Shown here one piece after another: positions 40,711-50,344 of a stretch of DNA of 64,000 nt. Every line of letters begins with the position of its first letter. Position 1 is the stretch's first letter. Position numbers and translations under genes: made by a program. The notes under the pieces are model-generated. The model did not search any database. It saw only the letters and a list, made by a program, of their open reading frames with translations, and was not told where the DNA came from. The stretch covers positions 1,240,001 through 1,304,000 of the forward strand of contig NZ_CP054916.1 of the NCBI RefSeq assembly GCF_013364155.1, in the 5' to 3' direction. This stretch comes from Streptomyces sp. NA02950 (GTDB lineage: Bacteria; Actinomycetota; Actinomycetes; Streptomycetales; Streptomycetaceae).

Positions 40711-43700
40711 TCAGGCACCCGCCGTCGTGTGGTGGTGCAGGGTTGAGCCGCGGCGGGTCTTGACGACCTCCAGCCGCGCCGGGATCCGCTGGCGCAGATC
40801 CGCGACGTGGCTCACGATGGCGACCGTGCGGTCGCGCTCGCGCAGCGAGTCCAGGACGTCCAGGACCTCGTCGAGGGTCTGCTCGTCCAGGCTGCCGAAG
40901 CCCTCGTCGATGAAGAGGGTGTCCAGACGGACCCCGCCCGCCTCGTCCGTGACCACGTCGGACAGCCCCAGCGCCAGCGCGAGCGAGGCGAAGAAGGTCT
41001 CGCCGCCCGAGAGGGTGGCGGTGTCGCGTTCCCGGCCGGTCCAGGCGTCGATGACGTGCAGTCCGAGGCCGGAGCGGCCGCGGCCGCTGGAGCGGGCGTC
41101 GGAGTGCACCAGGGTGTAGCGCCCGCAGGACATCCGCGCCAGGCGCACGCTCGCCGCCGCCGCGACCTGCTCCAGGCGGGCGGCGAGCACATACGCCTCG
41201 AGCCGCATCTTGCGCTCGTTGTCGGCGGCGGTGCCCGCCGTGAGCGTGGCGAGCCGGGCGACCCGGTCGTACTCCTCGCGCAGCGGGGCGATCCGGCGCG
41301 CGTCGGCGACCGCCTGCTCCGACAGCGCGTCCAGGTCCGCGCAGCGGGCGCGGGCCGCGGCGTCCGCGGCCGAAGCGTCGCGCAGCGCGCGGGTGGCCGC
41401 CTCGGCGGCGGCATGCGCCGCCTCCGGGTCGGCGGGCGGCGCCTGCGCGGCGGCCAGTACGTGTGCGTCGGCCAGTTCCGCCGCGACGGCGGCAGACTCC
41501 GTCTGCCACCGCTCGATGCGCAGCCGCGCCTCGCGCTGCCGCTCGGGCGGCAGGACGGCGCCGGAGGCGGCCTGGGGGGTGTCGAAACCCGCGCGGTAGG
41601 CGGCGTCGGCGAGCCGGGCGTCGGCTTCCTTCAGCCTCCCCGCGGCGGACTCGGCCGCGAGCGCGGCCTCGGCTGCCCGGGCCAGCAGGCCGGCCTGCCG
41701 CTCCAGCCGCCCGGCGCGCTCCGCCACGGTGGCGGCCCCGCCACGGGCCTGCTCCAACTCGGTGAGCAGCGAGGTGCGTTCGCGGAGCAGCACCTCGCGG
41801 CGCGACGTGCGCCCGGAGGCCCGGCGCTCGGCCTCCTGCCGCTGGGCGAGCCGCCGCTCGTACTCGCGCTCGGCCCGGTCCAGGGCCTCCCGGGCGGGGT
41901 GGGCGTCCGCCGCCGCGTCGCGGGCCTCGGCGAACGCGGACCGCACCTCGGCCACGGCGCGGGCGAGTTCACCGGCGTCGCCACCCTCCGCGGTGGCCTC
42001 GGCACCCGCGAGGGCTTCGCGCAGCCCGTGCAGGACGCGTTCGGCCTCCTCCCGCCGCGCCTCGGCCCGCTGGTACTCCTCCAGTGCGGTTTCCTCGGCG
42101 GCCCGGTCGACATGTCCGGCGTCGGGGCGCGCCGGGTCCGGGTGTTCGGCCGACCCGCACACCGCACACGGCTCACCCGCCCGCAGCCCGGCGGCGAGTT
42201 CGGCGGCGATCCCGCGCAGCCGCCGCTCCTTGAGGTCCAGCCAGGTCCGTTGCGCGGCGGCGGCGTCCTCCCGGCACCGGAGCCGGTTCTCCCGCGCCTC
42301 CTCGGTCTCCCCGGCCAGCCGGTCCCGCAGCCGGGCCGCGTCGAGCCGCCGGCCGGCGGACTCGATCCGGCCGGCGAGCTGTTCGGCCCGGGTGGCGGCT
42401 TCCTGGGCGGTCTCGATCCGTCGCTGGTGTGCCGCGCGGACCGTCTCCCACCCGGCGAGCCAGTCGGCGGCCTCGGCGTGCGTGTCGTCGTCGGCGCGCG
42501 CCTCCCGGTCGAGACCGGCGATCTCCTCGGCCAGGGCCTCGGCCTGCCGCTCACCGCGTCGCGCGGCGGCCAGGGAGCCGAGTTCCTCCCGCAGCCATCG
42601 CTCCACGCGCGCCAAGGAGGCGGCGTCCGCCTCGGAGAGGGGGGAAGGGCCACGGTCGCCGTCGACGGCGGATGCCGTCGGTCCGTGGGGCGCGGGGCCC
42701 GGCACCCGCGGCTCCGCGGCTTCCCCGTGCCGCCGCGCGTCGGACGAGCCGGACCCGCCGGTCGCCCTGTCAGCGGAGGTCGAGCCCTGTCCACGGAGAT
42801 GCGCTCCCTGAGCAGGCACGTCCGTCGACACCGGCGCGTCAGCCGCCGTGGCGCCACCGGACCGTTGGTCTCCGCCGTCCGGGGGCGGGTCGTCCCCGGA
42901 CCTCGCCGCGGACGCCGGCTCTTGCGGCGCCCCGGCAGCGTCCCCACCGCCGTTCGGCGTTCCGTTCGACGGACGCGCATCGGCCCGACCGTCCCGTACG
43001 CCCTCGCACGGCGCACCGGCGCTGCGCTGCGCTCCGTCCGCGGCGGCCACGGACCGAGCGGGGAACTCGCCCTCGCCCGGCGGGCGTTGGCCCGGGATGT
43101 CGGGCCTTCCCGGGTCGGCGGGCCGCGGCGCCGGGCGGCGGAGCGTGGCGGTCAGGGCGTCGAGGTCCGGTTCGGCGGCGAGGTGGGCGCGGGCAGCGCG
43201 CTCGGCGGAGACGGCGGCGCGGTGTTCGTGCTCGGCGGAGGCGCGCAGTTCGAGGGCGGGGACGACCGCATCGGCCGCGCGGGCGCGCTCCAGCCGTCGG
43301 CGCACCATGTCGTGCTCGGCCCGCTGCCGTTCGAGGTGGTCCGCGCGGCGCCGGGCCTCGGTGTGGCGGTGCTGCAACTGGGCCCGTTCGCGTTCGGCGT
43401 CGGCCGCGCGCCGGGCCGCGTCATGGGCTGCCTCGGCGGCGCGCACCGCGGCGAGCGCGATGTCGCGCTGCTCGCGCGCGCCGGTGCGGGCTACGGCGGC
43501 CCACTCCAGAACGGCGTCGGCCAGCCCCGGTTCGCCGGGGGCGAGTTCGGGGAGGGGCAGGATCGCGAGGTCGGGGGCCGGTCCCGCCGCCTGGGCCATC
43601 CGGTGGGCGAGCGCGAGAAGCCGCTCGTCACCGCCGACCACCCGTTTCTCGGCGGCCCGCCGCAGCTCCGCGAGCCGCTCCTCGACGGCGGCGAAGCGAC

Positions 43701-44280
43701 CGGTGTCGAACAGCCTGCCCAGCAGCTTGCCGCGCGCCATCTCGTCCGCGCGCAGAAAGCGCGCGAACTCGCCCTGCGGCAACAGCACCACCTGGCAGAA
43801 CTGCTCCCGGCTCATCCCGAGCAGCTGCCCGATCTCCTCGCCGATCTCCTGGTGCGAGCGGCTGAGCGCCTTCCACTCCCCCGTTCCCCTGCCAAGGCCG
43901 GTCCCCGTCCCGGGAACGAATTCGCGCAGCAGGCTCTGCGCCTTCTCCCGCGTCGTACCGGTGCCCCGCTTCTTGGGACGGGGCTGCTCGGGGCTCCGGG
44001 TGATCTCCAGGCGCCGTTCGCCGACGGTGAGTTCGAGGACCACCTCGGTCGGGGTGAACGGATCGGCGTGGTCGCTGCGCAGGGACGGCCCGCTGCCCTG
44101 CCGGGCCCCGGGCACCTGCCCGTACAGGGCGTAGCAGACCGCGTCGAGGACGGAGGTCTTGCCCGCGCCGGTCGGTCCGTGGAGCAGGAAGAGCCCGGCG
44201 GCGGACAGTTCACCGAAGTCGACCTCCTGGGTGCCGCCGAAGGGCCCGAAGGCGGTTACGGACAGCCGGTGCAGCCTCAT
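40711..44280 (-). CDS. sbcC: SMC-type nuclease ATPase SbcC
   Basis: 1189 residues. Walker A GPTGAGKT is at 35-42. A long first coiled coil follows, then the zinc hook CAVC near 705-708, the second coil, and ABC signature LSGGETFFASLALALG with Walker B LDTLFIDEGFGSLD near the C-terminus. With SbcD it forms the Mre11-Rad50-like complex that opens DNA hairpins and ends. Residues about 380-555 are a Pro/Gly/Ser/Asp-rich low-complexity insert in the first coil. The ATGA overlap with sbcD fixes the ATG start. Confidence 0.93.
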   Translation of the reverse strand: MRLHRLSVTAFGPFGGTQEVDFGELSAAGLFLLHGPTGAGKTSVLDAVCYALYGQVPGARQGSGPSLRSDHADPFTPTEVVLELTVGERRLEITRSPEQPRPKKRGTGTTREKAQSLLREFVPGTGTGLGRGTGEWKALSRSHQEIGEEIGQLLGMSREQFCQVVLLPQGEFARFLRADEMARGKLLGRLFDTGRFAAVEERLAELRRAAEKRVVGGDERLLALAHRMAQAAGPAPDLAILPLPELAPGEPGLADAVLEWAAVARTGAREQRDIALAAVRAAEAAHDAARRAADAERERAQLQHRHTEARRRADHLERQRAEHDMVRRRLERARAADAVVPALELRASAEHEHRAAVSAERAARAHLAAEPDLDALTATLRRPAPRPADPGRPDIPGQRPPGEGEFPARSVAAADGAQRSAGAPCEGVRDGRADARPSNGTPNGGGDAAGAPQEPASAARSGDDPPPDGGDQRSGGATAADAPVSTDVPAQGAHLRGQGSTSADRATGGSGSSDARRHGEAAEPRVPGPAPHGPTASAVDGDRGPSPLSEADAASLARVERWLREELGSLAAARRGERQAEALAEEIAGLDREARADDDTHAEAADWLAGWETVRAAHQRRIETAQEAATRAEQLAGRIESAGRRLDAARLRDRLAGETEEARENRLRCREDAAAAQRTWLDLKERRLRGIAAELAAGLRAGEPCAVCGSAEHPDPARPDAGHVDRAAEETALEEYQRAEARREEAERVLHGLREALAGAEATAEGGDAGELARAVAEVRSAFAEARDAAADAHPAREALDRAEREYERRLAQRQEAERRASGRTSRREVLLRERTSLLTELEQARGGAATVAERAGRLERQAGLLARAAEAALAAESAAGRLKEADARLADAAYRAGFDTPQAASGAVLPPERQREARLRIERWQTESAAVAAELADAHVLAAAQAPPADPEAAHAAAEAATRALRDASAADAAARARCADLDALSEQAVADARRIAPLREEYDRVARLATLTAGTAADNERKMRLEAYVLAARLEQVAAAASVRLARMSCGRYTLVHSDARSSGRGRSGLGLHVIDAWTGRERDTATLSGGETFFASLALALGLSDVVTDEAGGVRLDTLFIDEGFGSLDEQTLDEVLDVLDSLRERDRTVAIVSHVADLRQRIPARLEVVKTRRGSTLHHHTTAGA

Positions 44281-45488
44281 CGCGTCACCTCCGCGCCGCC
44301 GACACCGCGCCCGGTTCCCCGCCCGGCGCCGCTCTCCTCGGTCCGTACGGCTTCGAGGGCGTCCCCGAGTACCGTGCGCTCCGCCGCGTCCGGGCCGCGA
44401 CCGCCGCGCACATGGGCCACGAAGTCCTCGGCGATCTGCTGGTCGTCGCGGCCGCGCAGCCGCTGGGCGTAGGAGGCGAGCGGGTCCTCGGGGGGCCGCT
44501 CGGGGTCGAACGCCAGGGTGAGGAGGTGCGGGAAGCGCCGCGTCAGCCGGGCCATCGGCTCCTGCGGACGGACGGCGTCGGTGAGGGTCGCCTCGACCCA
44601 GGCGTCCTCGTGCCGGGTGAGGCCGGGGTCGGCGAGCAGGTCCTCGATGCGGCCGCGGATCCGGGCCAGCGGCCGGGGTACGGGGCAGTCCACGCGCTCG
44701 GCGGACAGTGCGGCGCCGCCCGCGGCCGCCGCTCCCAGCTCCACCAGCCACATGGACTTGCGGTGGGTGGCCTCGGAGAAGGAGTACGCGAGCGGTGAGC
44801 CCGAGTAGCGGATCCGCTCCGTGATGGTCTGGCAGCCGTGCAGATGCCCGAGCGCCACGTAGTCCACGCCGTCGAAGACCTCGGCGGGGACGGAGGCGAC
44901 ACCCCCGACCGTGATGTCCCGTTCGCTGTCGCTGACCGCGCCGCCGGTGACGAAGGCGTGGGCGAGGACAACGGAGCGGGTGCCGGACGGCCGGGTGGCG
45001 AGATCGGCCCGCACCCGCCGCATGGCGGCGTCCAGCACCGCCGTGTGCCCGGCGGCCGGGGCGTCCAATGCCTCGCGCACCAGGCGGGGTTCCAGATAGG
45101 GCAGACCGTAGAAGGCCACCTCGCCGTGGTCGTCGCCGAGCACAACGGGGGTGGCGCAGCCGGCGGGGTCGGTCCGCAGATGGACCCCGGCGCGCTCGAT
45201 CAGCCCCGCGCCGACGCCGAGCCGGCGGGCGGAGTCGTGGTTGCCGGAGATCATGACGGTGGGCACACCGAGTTCCGCGAGCCGGTGCAGGGCGTCGTCG
45301 AACAGCTCGACGGCGGCGAGCGGCGGCACCGCGCGGTCGTAGAGGTCCCCCGCGACAAGAACGGCGTCGACCTGCCGCTCCCGTACGGTGGCGACCAGGT
45401 GGTCGATGAACTCGCGCTGTGCGGTGAGCAGGTTCACCCGGTGAAAGGACCGCCCGAGATGCCAGTCGGAGGTGTGCAGAATTCTCAC
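44277..45488 (-). CDS. sbcD: DNA double-strand nuclease SbcD
   Basis: 403 residues of the Mre11-like calcineurin phosphoesterase fold. Metal motifs: TSDWHLG (D8, H10), VAGDLYDRAVPP, ISGNHDSARRLG and VALGHLHGCQ. It supplies the nuclease of the SbcCD complex. It is the first gene of the pair; its stop overlaps the sbcC start. ATG 45488 is the canonical MRILHTSDWHLG start. Confidence 0.93.
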   Translation of the reverse strand: MRILHTSDWHLGRSFHRVNLLTAQREFIDHLVATVRERQVDAVLVAGDLYDRAVPPLAAVELFDDALHRLAELGVPTVMISGNHDSARRLGVGAGLIERAGVHLRTDPAGCATPVVLGDDHGEVAFYGLPYLEPRLVREALDAPAAGHTAVLDAAMRRVRADLATRPSGTRSVVLAHAFVTGGAVSDSERDITVGGVASVPAEVFDGVDYVALGHLHGCQTITERIRYSGSPLAYSFSEATHRKSMWLVELGAAAAGGAALSAERVDCPVPRPLARIRGRIEDLLADPGLTRHEDAWVEATLTDAVRPQEPMARLTRRFPHLLTLAFDPERPPEDPLASYAQRLRGRDDQQIAEDFVAHVRGGRGPDAAERTVLGDALEAVRTEESGAGRGTGRGVGGAEVTR

Positions 45489-45801
45489 CGTTCATCCCCG
45501 ACCCGCACGTTTGTCCTTCTCCCGCCCCATTGGCCCCGGTCACGATCGCGCCCGCGCCGGGTAGGCGGTGCGGGCATCGACCACCGTATCCGCGATCGGC
45601 GCCCCGTCCGTCACGGGGTCTCCCCTTTCCCCCGGCCGTGTCGCCCGTGTCACCGACGAAACCGTCGAAGGGGGCGGAAAAAATGACCGGGGCAATTGCC
45701 GACCGACGCTTTTACGCTGCTCCCGCATTCCCCTGTTCCGGGCCGCGCTCGGAAGATTACAAAAACCGGCAGCGGTGTGTGCGCTGAGATAGACAGACCG
45801 C
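45489..45801. other. 313-bp divergent intergenic region
   Basis: Between sbcD and the two-component genes. It has AT-rich islands (GGAAAAAATG, CTTTTACGC, GATTACAAAAA) and the palindrome GGCAATTGCC (45691-45700). TAGACA at 45790-45795 is 6 bp before the response-regulator ATG, so that gene may be leaderless. No gene seen. Confidence 0.5.
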
Positions 45802-46569
45802 ATGACCGTGCGCGCACTGCTCATCGAGGACGACGAGACCATCGCCGAACCCCTTGTCGAGGGTCTGGGGCGCTACGGACTGACGGTCCACCATGTCCGC
45901 ACGGGGGCCGAGGGGCTGAAGGGGCCGTACGGGGACATCGTGCTGCTCGATCTGGGGCTGCCGGACATGGACGGCATCGACGTCTGCCGCGGCATCCGCC
46001 AGACATCCGAGGTGCCGATCATCATGCTCACCGCGCGGGGCGAGGAGGCCGACCGTGTGCTCGGGCTGGAACTGGGCGCGGACGACTATCTGGCGAAACC
46101 GTTCAGCATGAGGGAGCTGATCGCCCGGATCCGGGCCGTCACCCGCCGCACCCGGCCCACCACCTCGGGAACGAGCCCGGCTCCGGCGCCGGTCCCGTCC
46201 GGCGCGGCTCATCAGGGACCGGCACGGCACCAGCCCCGCGTCGCCGACGTCCAGGGCCCCGTCACCGAGCCCCTGATCGTGGACCGGCGGACCCGGCAGG
46301 TGTGGGTGGACGGCACTCCCGTCGTCCTCACTCCCAAGGAGTTCGAACTGCTGGCCCTGCTCAGCGAGGACCCCGGCGCCGTCTACTCCCGTCAGCAGAT
46401 CCTCGACCGCGTATGGGACCCCCACTTCGAAGGACCGACCAAGACACTGGACGTCCATGTCGCCACCCTGCGCCGCAAGCTGGGGGATCCGGCCTGGATC
46501 CAGACCCTGCGCGGGGTCGGCTTCCGGCTCGCCGGGCACGTCCATGTCCCCGAGGCCGCCCGGCCGTGA
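45802..46569 (+). CDS. OmpR-type response regulator
   Basis: 255 residues. The receiver has acidic D10/D11, phosphoacceptor D50 (LLDLGLPDMDG) and K99 (LAKPF). After a Pro/Ala-rich linker of about 40 residues, a winged-helix effector domain (LTPKEFELLALL, SRQQILDRVWDPHFEG, TLDVHVATLRRKLGD) binds DNA. The linker is longer than usual. Its stop overlaps the sensor kinase start as GTGA, so the two are a coupled pair. The stimulus is unknown. Confidence 0.92.
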   Translation: MTVRALLIEDDETIAEPLVEGLGRYGLTVHHVRTGAEGLKGPYGDIVLLDLGLPDMDGIDVCRGIRQTSEVPIIMLTARGEEADRVLGLELGADDYLAKPFSMRELIARIRAVTRRTRPTTSGTSPAPAPVPSGAAHQGPARHQPRVADVQGPVTEPLIVDRRTRQVWVDGTPVVLTPKEFELLALLSEDPGAVYSRQQILDRVWDPHFEGPTKTLDVHVATLRRKLGDPAWIQTLRGVGFRLAGHVHVPEAARP

Positions 46570-48065
46570 TCCGCCGTCTGCTGCTCGGCTATCTGACCCT
46601 GGCGGCCCTGGTGCTGCTGAGCCTCGAGATACCGCTGGGGTACGTCTACAGCCGGGCCGAACGGGAGCGGATCATCACCGCCGCCGAGGACGAGGCCGAG
46701 TCCGTGGCGGCGTTCGCCTCGCTGTCCATCACCGCGGGCCGGGAGGGACGGCTGCGGCGGAGGGTCACGCACTGCGCCGAGCGCATCGGGGGCACGGTGC
46801 TCATCGTCGGGGCACGCGGCCAGGTGCTCGCCACCTCGCGGCCGCTGTCGGCCGAGCAGCAACGGAACGCGGCGGCACGGCCGGAGCTGACGGCCGCGCT
46901 CAACGGCCACGACGCGTTCGAGGTACGGACCTCCACCATCGGCGGGGTGCGCAATCTCTCCGTCGCCGCCCCCATCGGCCACGGCGACCGGCCGCAGGGC
47001 GCGGTGTGGCTCACCGTCCCCACCGACGCGGTGGAGGGGCGGGTCCACCGGGTATGGCTGATCCTGGCCCTCGCCGGGTCCGCGATCCTCGTCGCCGTCG
47101 CCGTCGCGGCGCTGGTCTTCGCCCGCTGGACCAGCCGCCCGATCCGCGAACTCGAGCGCGCCGCCCACCGGTTGGCCGACGGCGAACGGGCCACCCCAGC
47201 CCCCGCGACCTGCGGTCCCCCCGAGGTGCGCAGCCTCGCGGTGACCTTCAACCAGACCGCCGCCCGTCTGGAACATCTGCTGACCTCCCAGCGCGCCTTC
47301 GCCGCCGAGGCGTCCCACCAGCTCAAGACGCCCCTCGCGGCGCTGCGGCTGCGCCTGGACAACCTGGAACCCGATGTGTCCGGACATGCCCGCGACAGTC
47401 TCACGGCGGCGATGACGGAGACGGACCGGCTGGCCCGGATGGTGGAAGGGCTGCTGGACATGGCACGTCTGGAGGAGGGTGCCGTCGTCCCCGAACCGGT
47501 CGACATCGACCAGGTGTGCACCCAGCGGCTCCTCACCTGGGCCCCGCTGTTCGAGCGCGAGGACGCCCGCCTGGTACTGATCGGCGGCCGGGTCGGCCAT
47601 GCGCTCGCGGCGCCCGGAGCCGTCGAACAGATCCTGGACAATCTGCTCTCCAACGCGCTGCGGGCGATTCCGGCGGGCGGCACCGTCACCCTCGTCCCGC
47701 GGCTCTCCGCCTCCGACCGGCGCCATCTCCATCTGCCCGGCCACCAGACCCAGCCGTCCTGGGTCGAGGTGCATGTGATCGACGAGGGGCCGGGGATGAC
47801 CGCGGAGCAGCGCCGCCGCGCCTTCGACCGCTTCTGGCGCGCCCCTGACGCCCCCAAGGGCGGCACCGGTCTGGGCCTCTCACTGGTCCAGCGGCTCGCC
47901 CATGTGAGCGGTGGTGAGGCCACGTTGACCGCAGCGCCCGGCGGTGGCCTGGACGCCGCGGTCCGGCTACGGCCGGTGACCCGCACCGGTGCGGGCCGCC
48001 CGGCCAGGATCGGCCTCGGCCGCAAACCGGCGGACGCGGAGTCCTCGGCCCGCGGCTCCGCCTAG
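46566..48065 (+). CDS. Sensor histidine kinase
   Basis: 499 residues. Two membrane helices (about 6-22 and 162-182) flank an extracytoplasmic domain of about 140 residues. Then come a HAMP domain (FARWTSRPIRELERAAHRLADG), the H box with H251 (EASHQLKTPLAALRLRL) and HATPase N (EQILDNLLSNALRAI), G1 (DEGPGMTAEQ) and G2 (GGTGLGLSLVQRLA) boxes. The sensor region has no recognised ligand domain. GTG 46566 overlaps the regulator stop. It ends in CTAG shared with the opposite DUF899 gene. Confidence 0.92.
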   Translation: MIRRLLLGYLTLAALVLLSLEIPLGYVYSRAERERIITAAEDEAESVAAFASLSITAGREGRLRRRVTHCAERIGGTVLIVGARGQVLATSRPLSAEQQRNAAARPELTAALNGHDAFEVRTSTIGGVRNLSVAAPIGHGDRPQGAVWLTVPTDAVEGRVHRVWLILALAGSAILVAVAVAALVFARWTSRPIRELERAAHRLADGERATPAPATCGPPEVRSLAVTFNQTAARLEHLLTSQRAFAAEASHQLKTPLAALRLRLDNLEPDVSGHARDSLTAAMTETDRLARMVEGLLDMARLEEGAVVPEPVDIDQVCTQRLLTWAPLFEREDARLVLIGGRVGHALAAPGAVEQILDNLLSNALRAIPAGGTVTLVPRLSASDRRHLHLPGHQTQPSWVEVHVIDEGPGMTAEQRRRAFDRFWRAPDAPKGGTGLGLSLVQRLAHVSGGEATLTAAPGGGLDAAVRLRPVTRTGAGRPARIGLGRKPADAESSARGSA

Positions 48066-48892
48066 TCGCCCTCCTCCGGGTGGCATCGGCCGTGCCGGCC
48101 GAGGGTCTCCACGGGGGTCGCGCCGGGGCGGGTCCACTGCGGCACGGGCCGGCTGGTCGGGCCCCATGTGGCGACGCCGTCGGCGTCCGAGCGCCAGTAC
48201 CAGCAGGCCTGGCGGCCCACGGACGGGTGCCCCTCGCGGACATCGCCGATCACGGGCCGGCCCTCGGGGTTGTCCTCCCACGCCTCGCCGCGGCCGTAGG
48301 GCGTCATATCGAGCAGGGCGAGGGACCCGTTGACCGGCTCGTTGCCACGGCCCGTCGTGGAGTAGGTGAGGAACACGCGGTCGCCGTCGCGCAGGAAGCA
48401 GGTGAGGTAACCCATGCTGCCGCCGACCGGCCCGTCCACACCGCGCACCGAGTACCAGGGCTGGGTGTACCCCATGAACTCGACGTACGAGGCCACCTCC
48501 TCCCACCGGCCCGTGGTCAGGACGGCGAACGAGACGCCGCGGGCGTTGAGGTAGACGGCGTCCTTCACATGCCAGGCCGTGGTGGTGCAGCCCTCGCACT
48601 GCCCCTGGTGCGGCGCGCCGTCGTACCACATGTGCTTGTAGACCACGAGCTCGTCGCGGCCCTGGAACAGGTCGAGGAACGGGACCGGGCCGTCAGGTCC
48701 GACGACCTCGACCGCCCCGTCGAGCTCGACCATCGGCAGCCGCCGCCGGGCCGCGGCGATCGCGTCGCCCTCACGGGTGTGCGCCTTCTCGCGGACCAGC
48801 AGCTCCTCGCGCGCCGCCTGCCAGGTGGCCAGGTCGACGACCGGCGGCTTGCCGGGGAGGTCGCTGCTCGGGTTGCCGGGCGTGGTCGCCAT
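48062..48892 (-). CDS. DUF899 family protein (thioredoxin-like)
   Basis: 276 residues of the DUF899 family. A helical start (VDLATWQAAREELLVREKAHTREGDAIAAARRRLPM) leads to the thioredoxin-like core VPFLDLFQGRDELVVYKHMWYDGAPHQGQCEGCTTTAWHV (in parts), with the Cys pair CEGC. WYSVRGVDGPVGGSMGYLTCFLRDGDRVFLTYS closes it. Function of the family is uncertain. The stop overlaps the kinase stop in CTAG. Confidence 0.82.
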   Translation of the reverse strand: MATTPGNPSSDLPGKPPVVDLATWQAAREELLVREKAHTREGDAIAAARRRLPMVELDGAVEVVGPDGPVPFLDLFQGRDELVVYKHMWYDGAPHQGQCEGCTTTAWHVKDAVYLNARGVSFAVLTTGRWEEVASYVEFMGYTQPWYSVRGVDGPVGGSMGYLTCFLRDGDRVFLTYSTTGRGNEPVNGSLALLDMTPYGRGEAWEDNPEGRPVIGDVREGHPSVGRQACWYWRSDADGVATWGPTSRPVPQWTRPGATPVETLGRHGRCHPEEGD

Positions 48893-49068
48893 GGTGTCCT
48901 CCGTGGGGTCGCGTGCCGGGCAGCGTCGTACGAGGTCCCACGACGCTCACCGGAACAGACTCGCGCCCCGGCCGGAACTCATCGCGGCAGGGCGCGCCCT
49001 GACACGCGGCCCGTCGGGTCGGACGTCACCCACGGTGCCGCGAAGCCCCTACGGCTCCCTACGCGTCC

Positions 49069-49695
49069 CTACGCGTCCTGGTACGCCTCGCCGCCCAGCA
49101 CCAGCACGGCGGTTCCGGCGGTGGTGTCCGCCAGCCACGCGCGGAACGCGTCCACGTCCGCCTCGGGCAGCCCCACCTCGATCGTCACGTCCTCGGCGTA
49201 GCGCACATCGCGCACCGCCCGCCCGGTGGCGCGCAGATCGTTCTCCAGCTTTCCGGCCCGCTGGTGGTCGACGGTGACGGTGACCAGCCGGAAGCGCCGG
49301 CGGACCACGGTGCCCAGCGCGTCCAGGGTCTCGCCCACCGCTCCGCCGTAGGCACGGATCAGCCCGCCCGCACCCAGCTTCACGCCGCCGTAGTAGCGGG
49401 TGACGACGGCCACCACGTAGCGCACCTCCCGGCGCACCAGCATCTGGAGCATCGGGACACCCGCCGTACCGCCCGGCTCCCCGTCGTCGCTCGCCTTCTG
49501 CACCCCGCCGTCGGCGCCGATGACGTAGGCGAAGCAGTTGTGCGTGGCGGTGGGGTGCTCCTTCCGGACGCGCTGGATGACGTCCTGCGCCTCCTGCTCG
49601 GTCGCGGCGGGCGCGAGCGAGCAGATGAAGCGCGACTTGTTGATCTCGATCTCGTGCACGCCCGCGCGGGCGACCGTCCGGTACCGCTCCTGCAT
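49069..49695 (-). CDS. YigZ/IMPACT family protein
   Basis: 208 residues. The UPF0029 N-terminal domain is EIEINKSRFICSLAPAATEQEAQDVI, HPTATHNCFAYVIG and GEPGGTAGVPMLQML, then VVTRYYGGVKLGAGGLIRAYGGAV. A second smaller domain with RFRLVTVTVDH and VEVGLPEADVDAF follows. Bacterial members are of unsettled function, related to the translation regulator IMPACT. No partner genes adjacent. Confidence 0.88.
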   Translation of the reverse strand: MQERYRTVARAGVHEIEINKSRFICSLAPAATEQEAQDVIQRVRKEHPTATHNCFAYVIGADGGVQKASDDGEPGGTAGVPMLQMLVRREVRYVVAVVTRYYGGVKLGAGGLIRAYGGAVGETLDALGTVVRRRFRLVTVTVDHQRAGKLENDLRATGRAVRDVRYAEDVTIEVGLPEADVDAFRAWLADTTAGTAVLVLGGEAYQDA

Positions 49696-49820
49696 CCGTC
49701 CACCCTATGCGCCCCGGGGATCGCCGCGCGGAGGCCGCCCTCCGCCGCCGGCCACCGCTCCTGACCGCTCGCTGGGGAATCTCCGGACGCCGATGGCCGT
49801 TGTCGTGCGGAGAAGCCGAC

Positions 49821-49838
49821 GAACCCGAAGAACCCGAA
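49821..49838. repeat. Tandem 9-bp repeat GAACCCGAA x2 (plus one degenerate copy)
   Basis: Two perfect copies, preceded by GAAGCCGAC at 49812. They lie 48 bp before the CoA-binding gene, in its upstream region. Confidence 0.5.
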
Positions 49839-49885
49839 GAGCCGCGGAACAGCCCGTTCCCCGCACCCCACCCCAGGAGGCACCG

Positions 49886-50293
49886 ATGTACGGCGACCCG
49901 GCGACGGTCCGCAGGATCCTCACGGAGCTGGGTGACACCTGGGCCGTGGTGGGACTCTCCGCCAACCGGGAGCGCGCGGCCTACGGGGTCGCGAGCGTGC
50001 TCCAGCGCTTCGGCAAGCGGATCGTGCCGGTGCACCCCAAGGCCGAGACGGTGCACGGCGAGCGGGGCTACACCTCGCTCGCCGAGATCCCCTTCCCGGT
50101 CGACGTGGTCGATGTGTTCGTGAACTCCGGGAGGGCGGGCGGCATCGCGGACGAGGCGGTGGCCATCGGGTCCAAGGCCGTCTGGTTCCAGCTGGGCGTG
50201 ATCGATCCGGCCGCGTACGGACGCACCCGGGCCGCCGGGCTGGACATGGTCATGGACCGCTGCCCGGCCATCGAGATCCCCCGGCTCGGCTGA
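49886..50293 (+). CDS. CoA-binding domain protein
   Basis: 135 residues, a single Rossmann-type CoA-binding domain: WAVVGLSANRERAAYGVASVLQRFGKRIVPVHPKAETVHG (in parts), IPFPVDVVDVFVN, AVWFQLGVIDPAAY and the closing MDRCPAIEIPRL. The family (YccU type) binds CoA, but its role is unknown. AGGAGG 5 bp before ATG 49886 fixes the start. Confidence 0.87.
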   Translation: MYGDPATVRRILTELGDTWAVVGLSANRERAAYGVASVLQRFGKRIVPVHPKAETVHGERGYTSLAEIPFPVDVVDVFVNSGRAGGIADEAVAIGSKAVWFQLGVIDPAAYGRTRAAGLDMVMDRCPAIEIPRLG

Positions 50294-50312
50294 ACCCGGG
50301 TGAACGGCGCAC

Positions 50313-50339
50313 CGGCCCGGCGGCTCGGACGCCGGGCCG
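50313..50339. terminator. Bidirectional hairpin CGGCCCGGCG-N7-CGCCGGGCCG
   Basis: Perfect 10-bp stem filling the gap between two converging genes (50293 and 50345). Confidence 0.7.
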
Positions 50340-50344
50340 CGGCC

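Noticed and set aside
40711..45543. One 1610-residue fusion of SbcD region and SbcC
   Set aside because: The upstream half in this frame is an Arg/Pro-rich shadow of sbcD; the ATGA overlap marks two separate genes.
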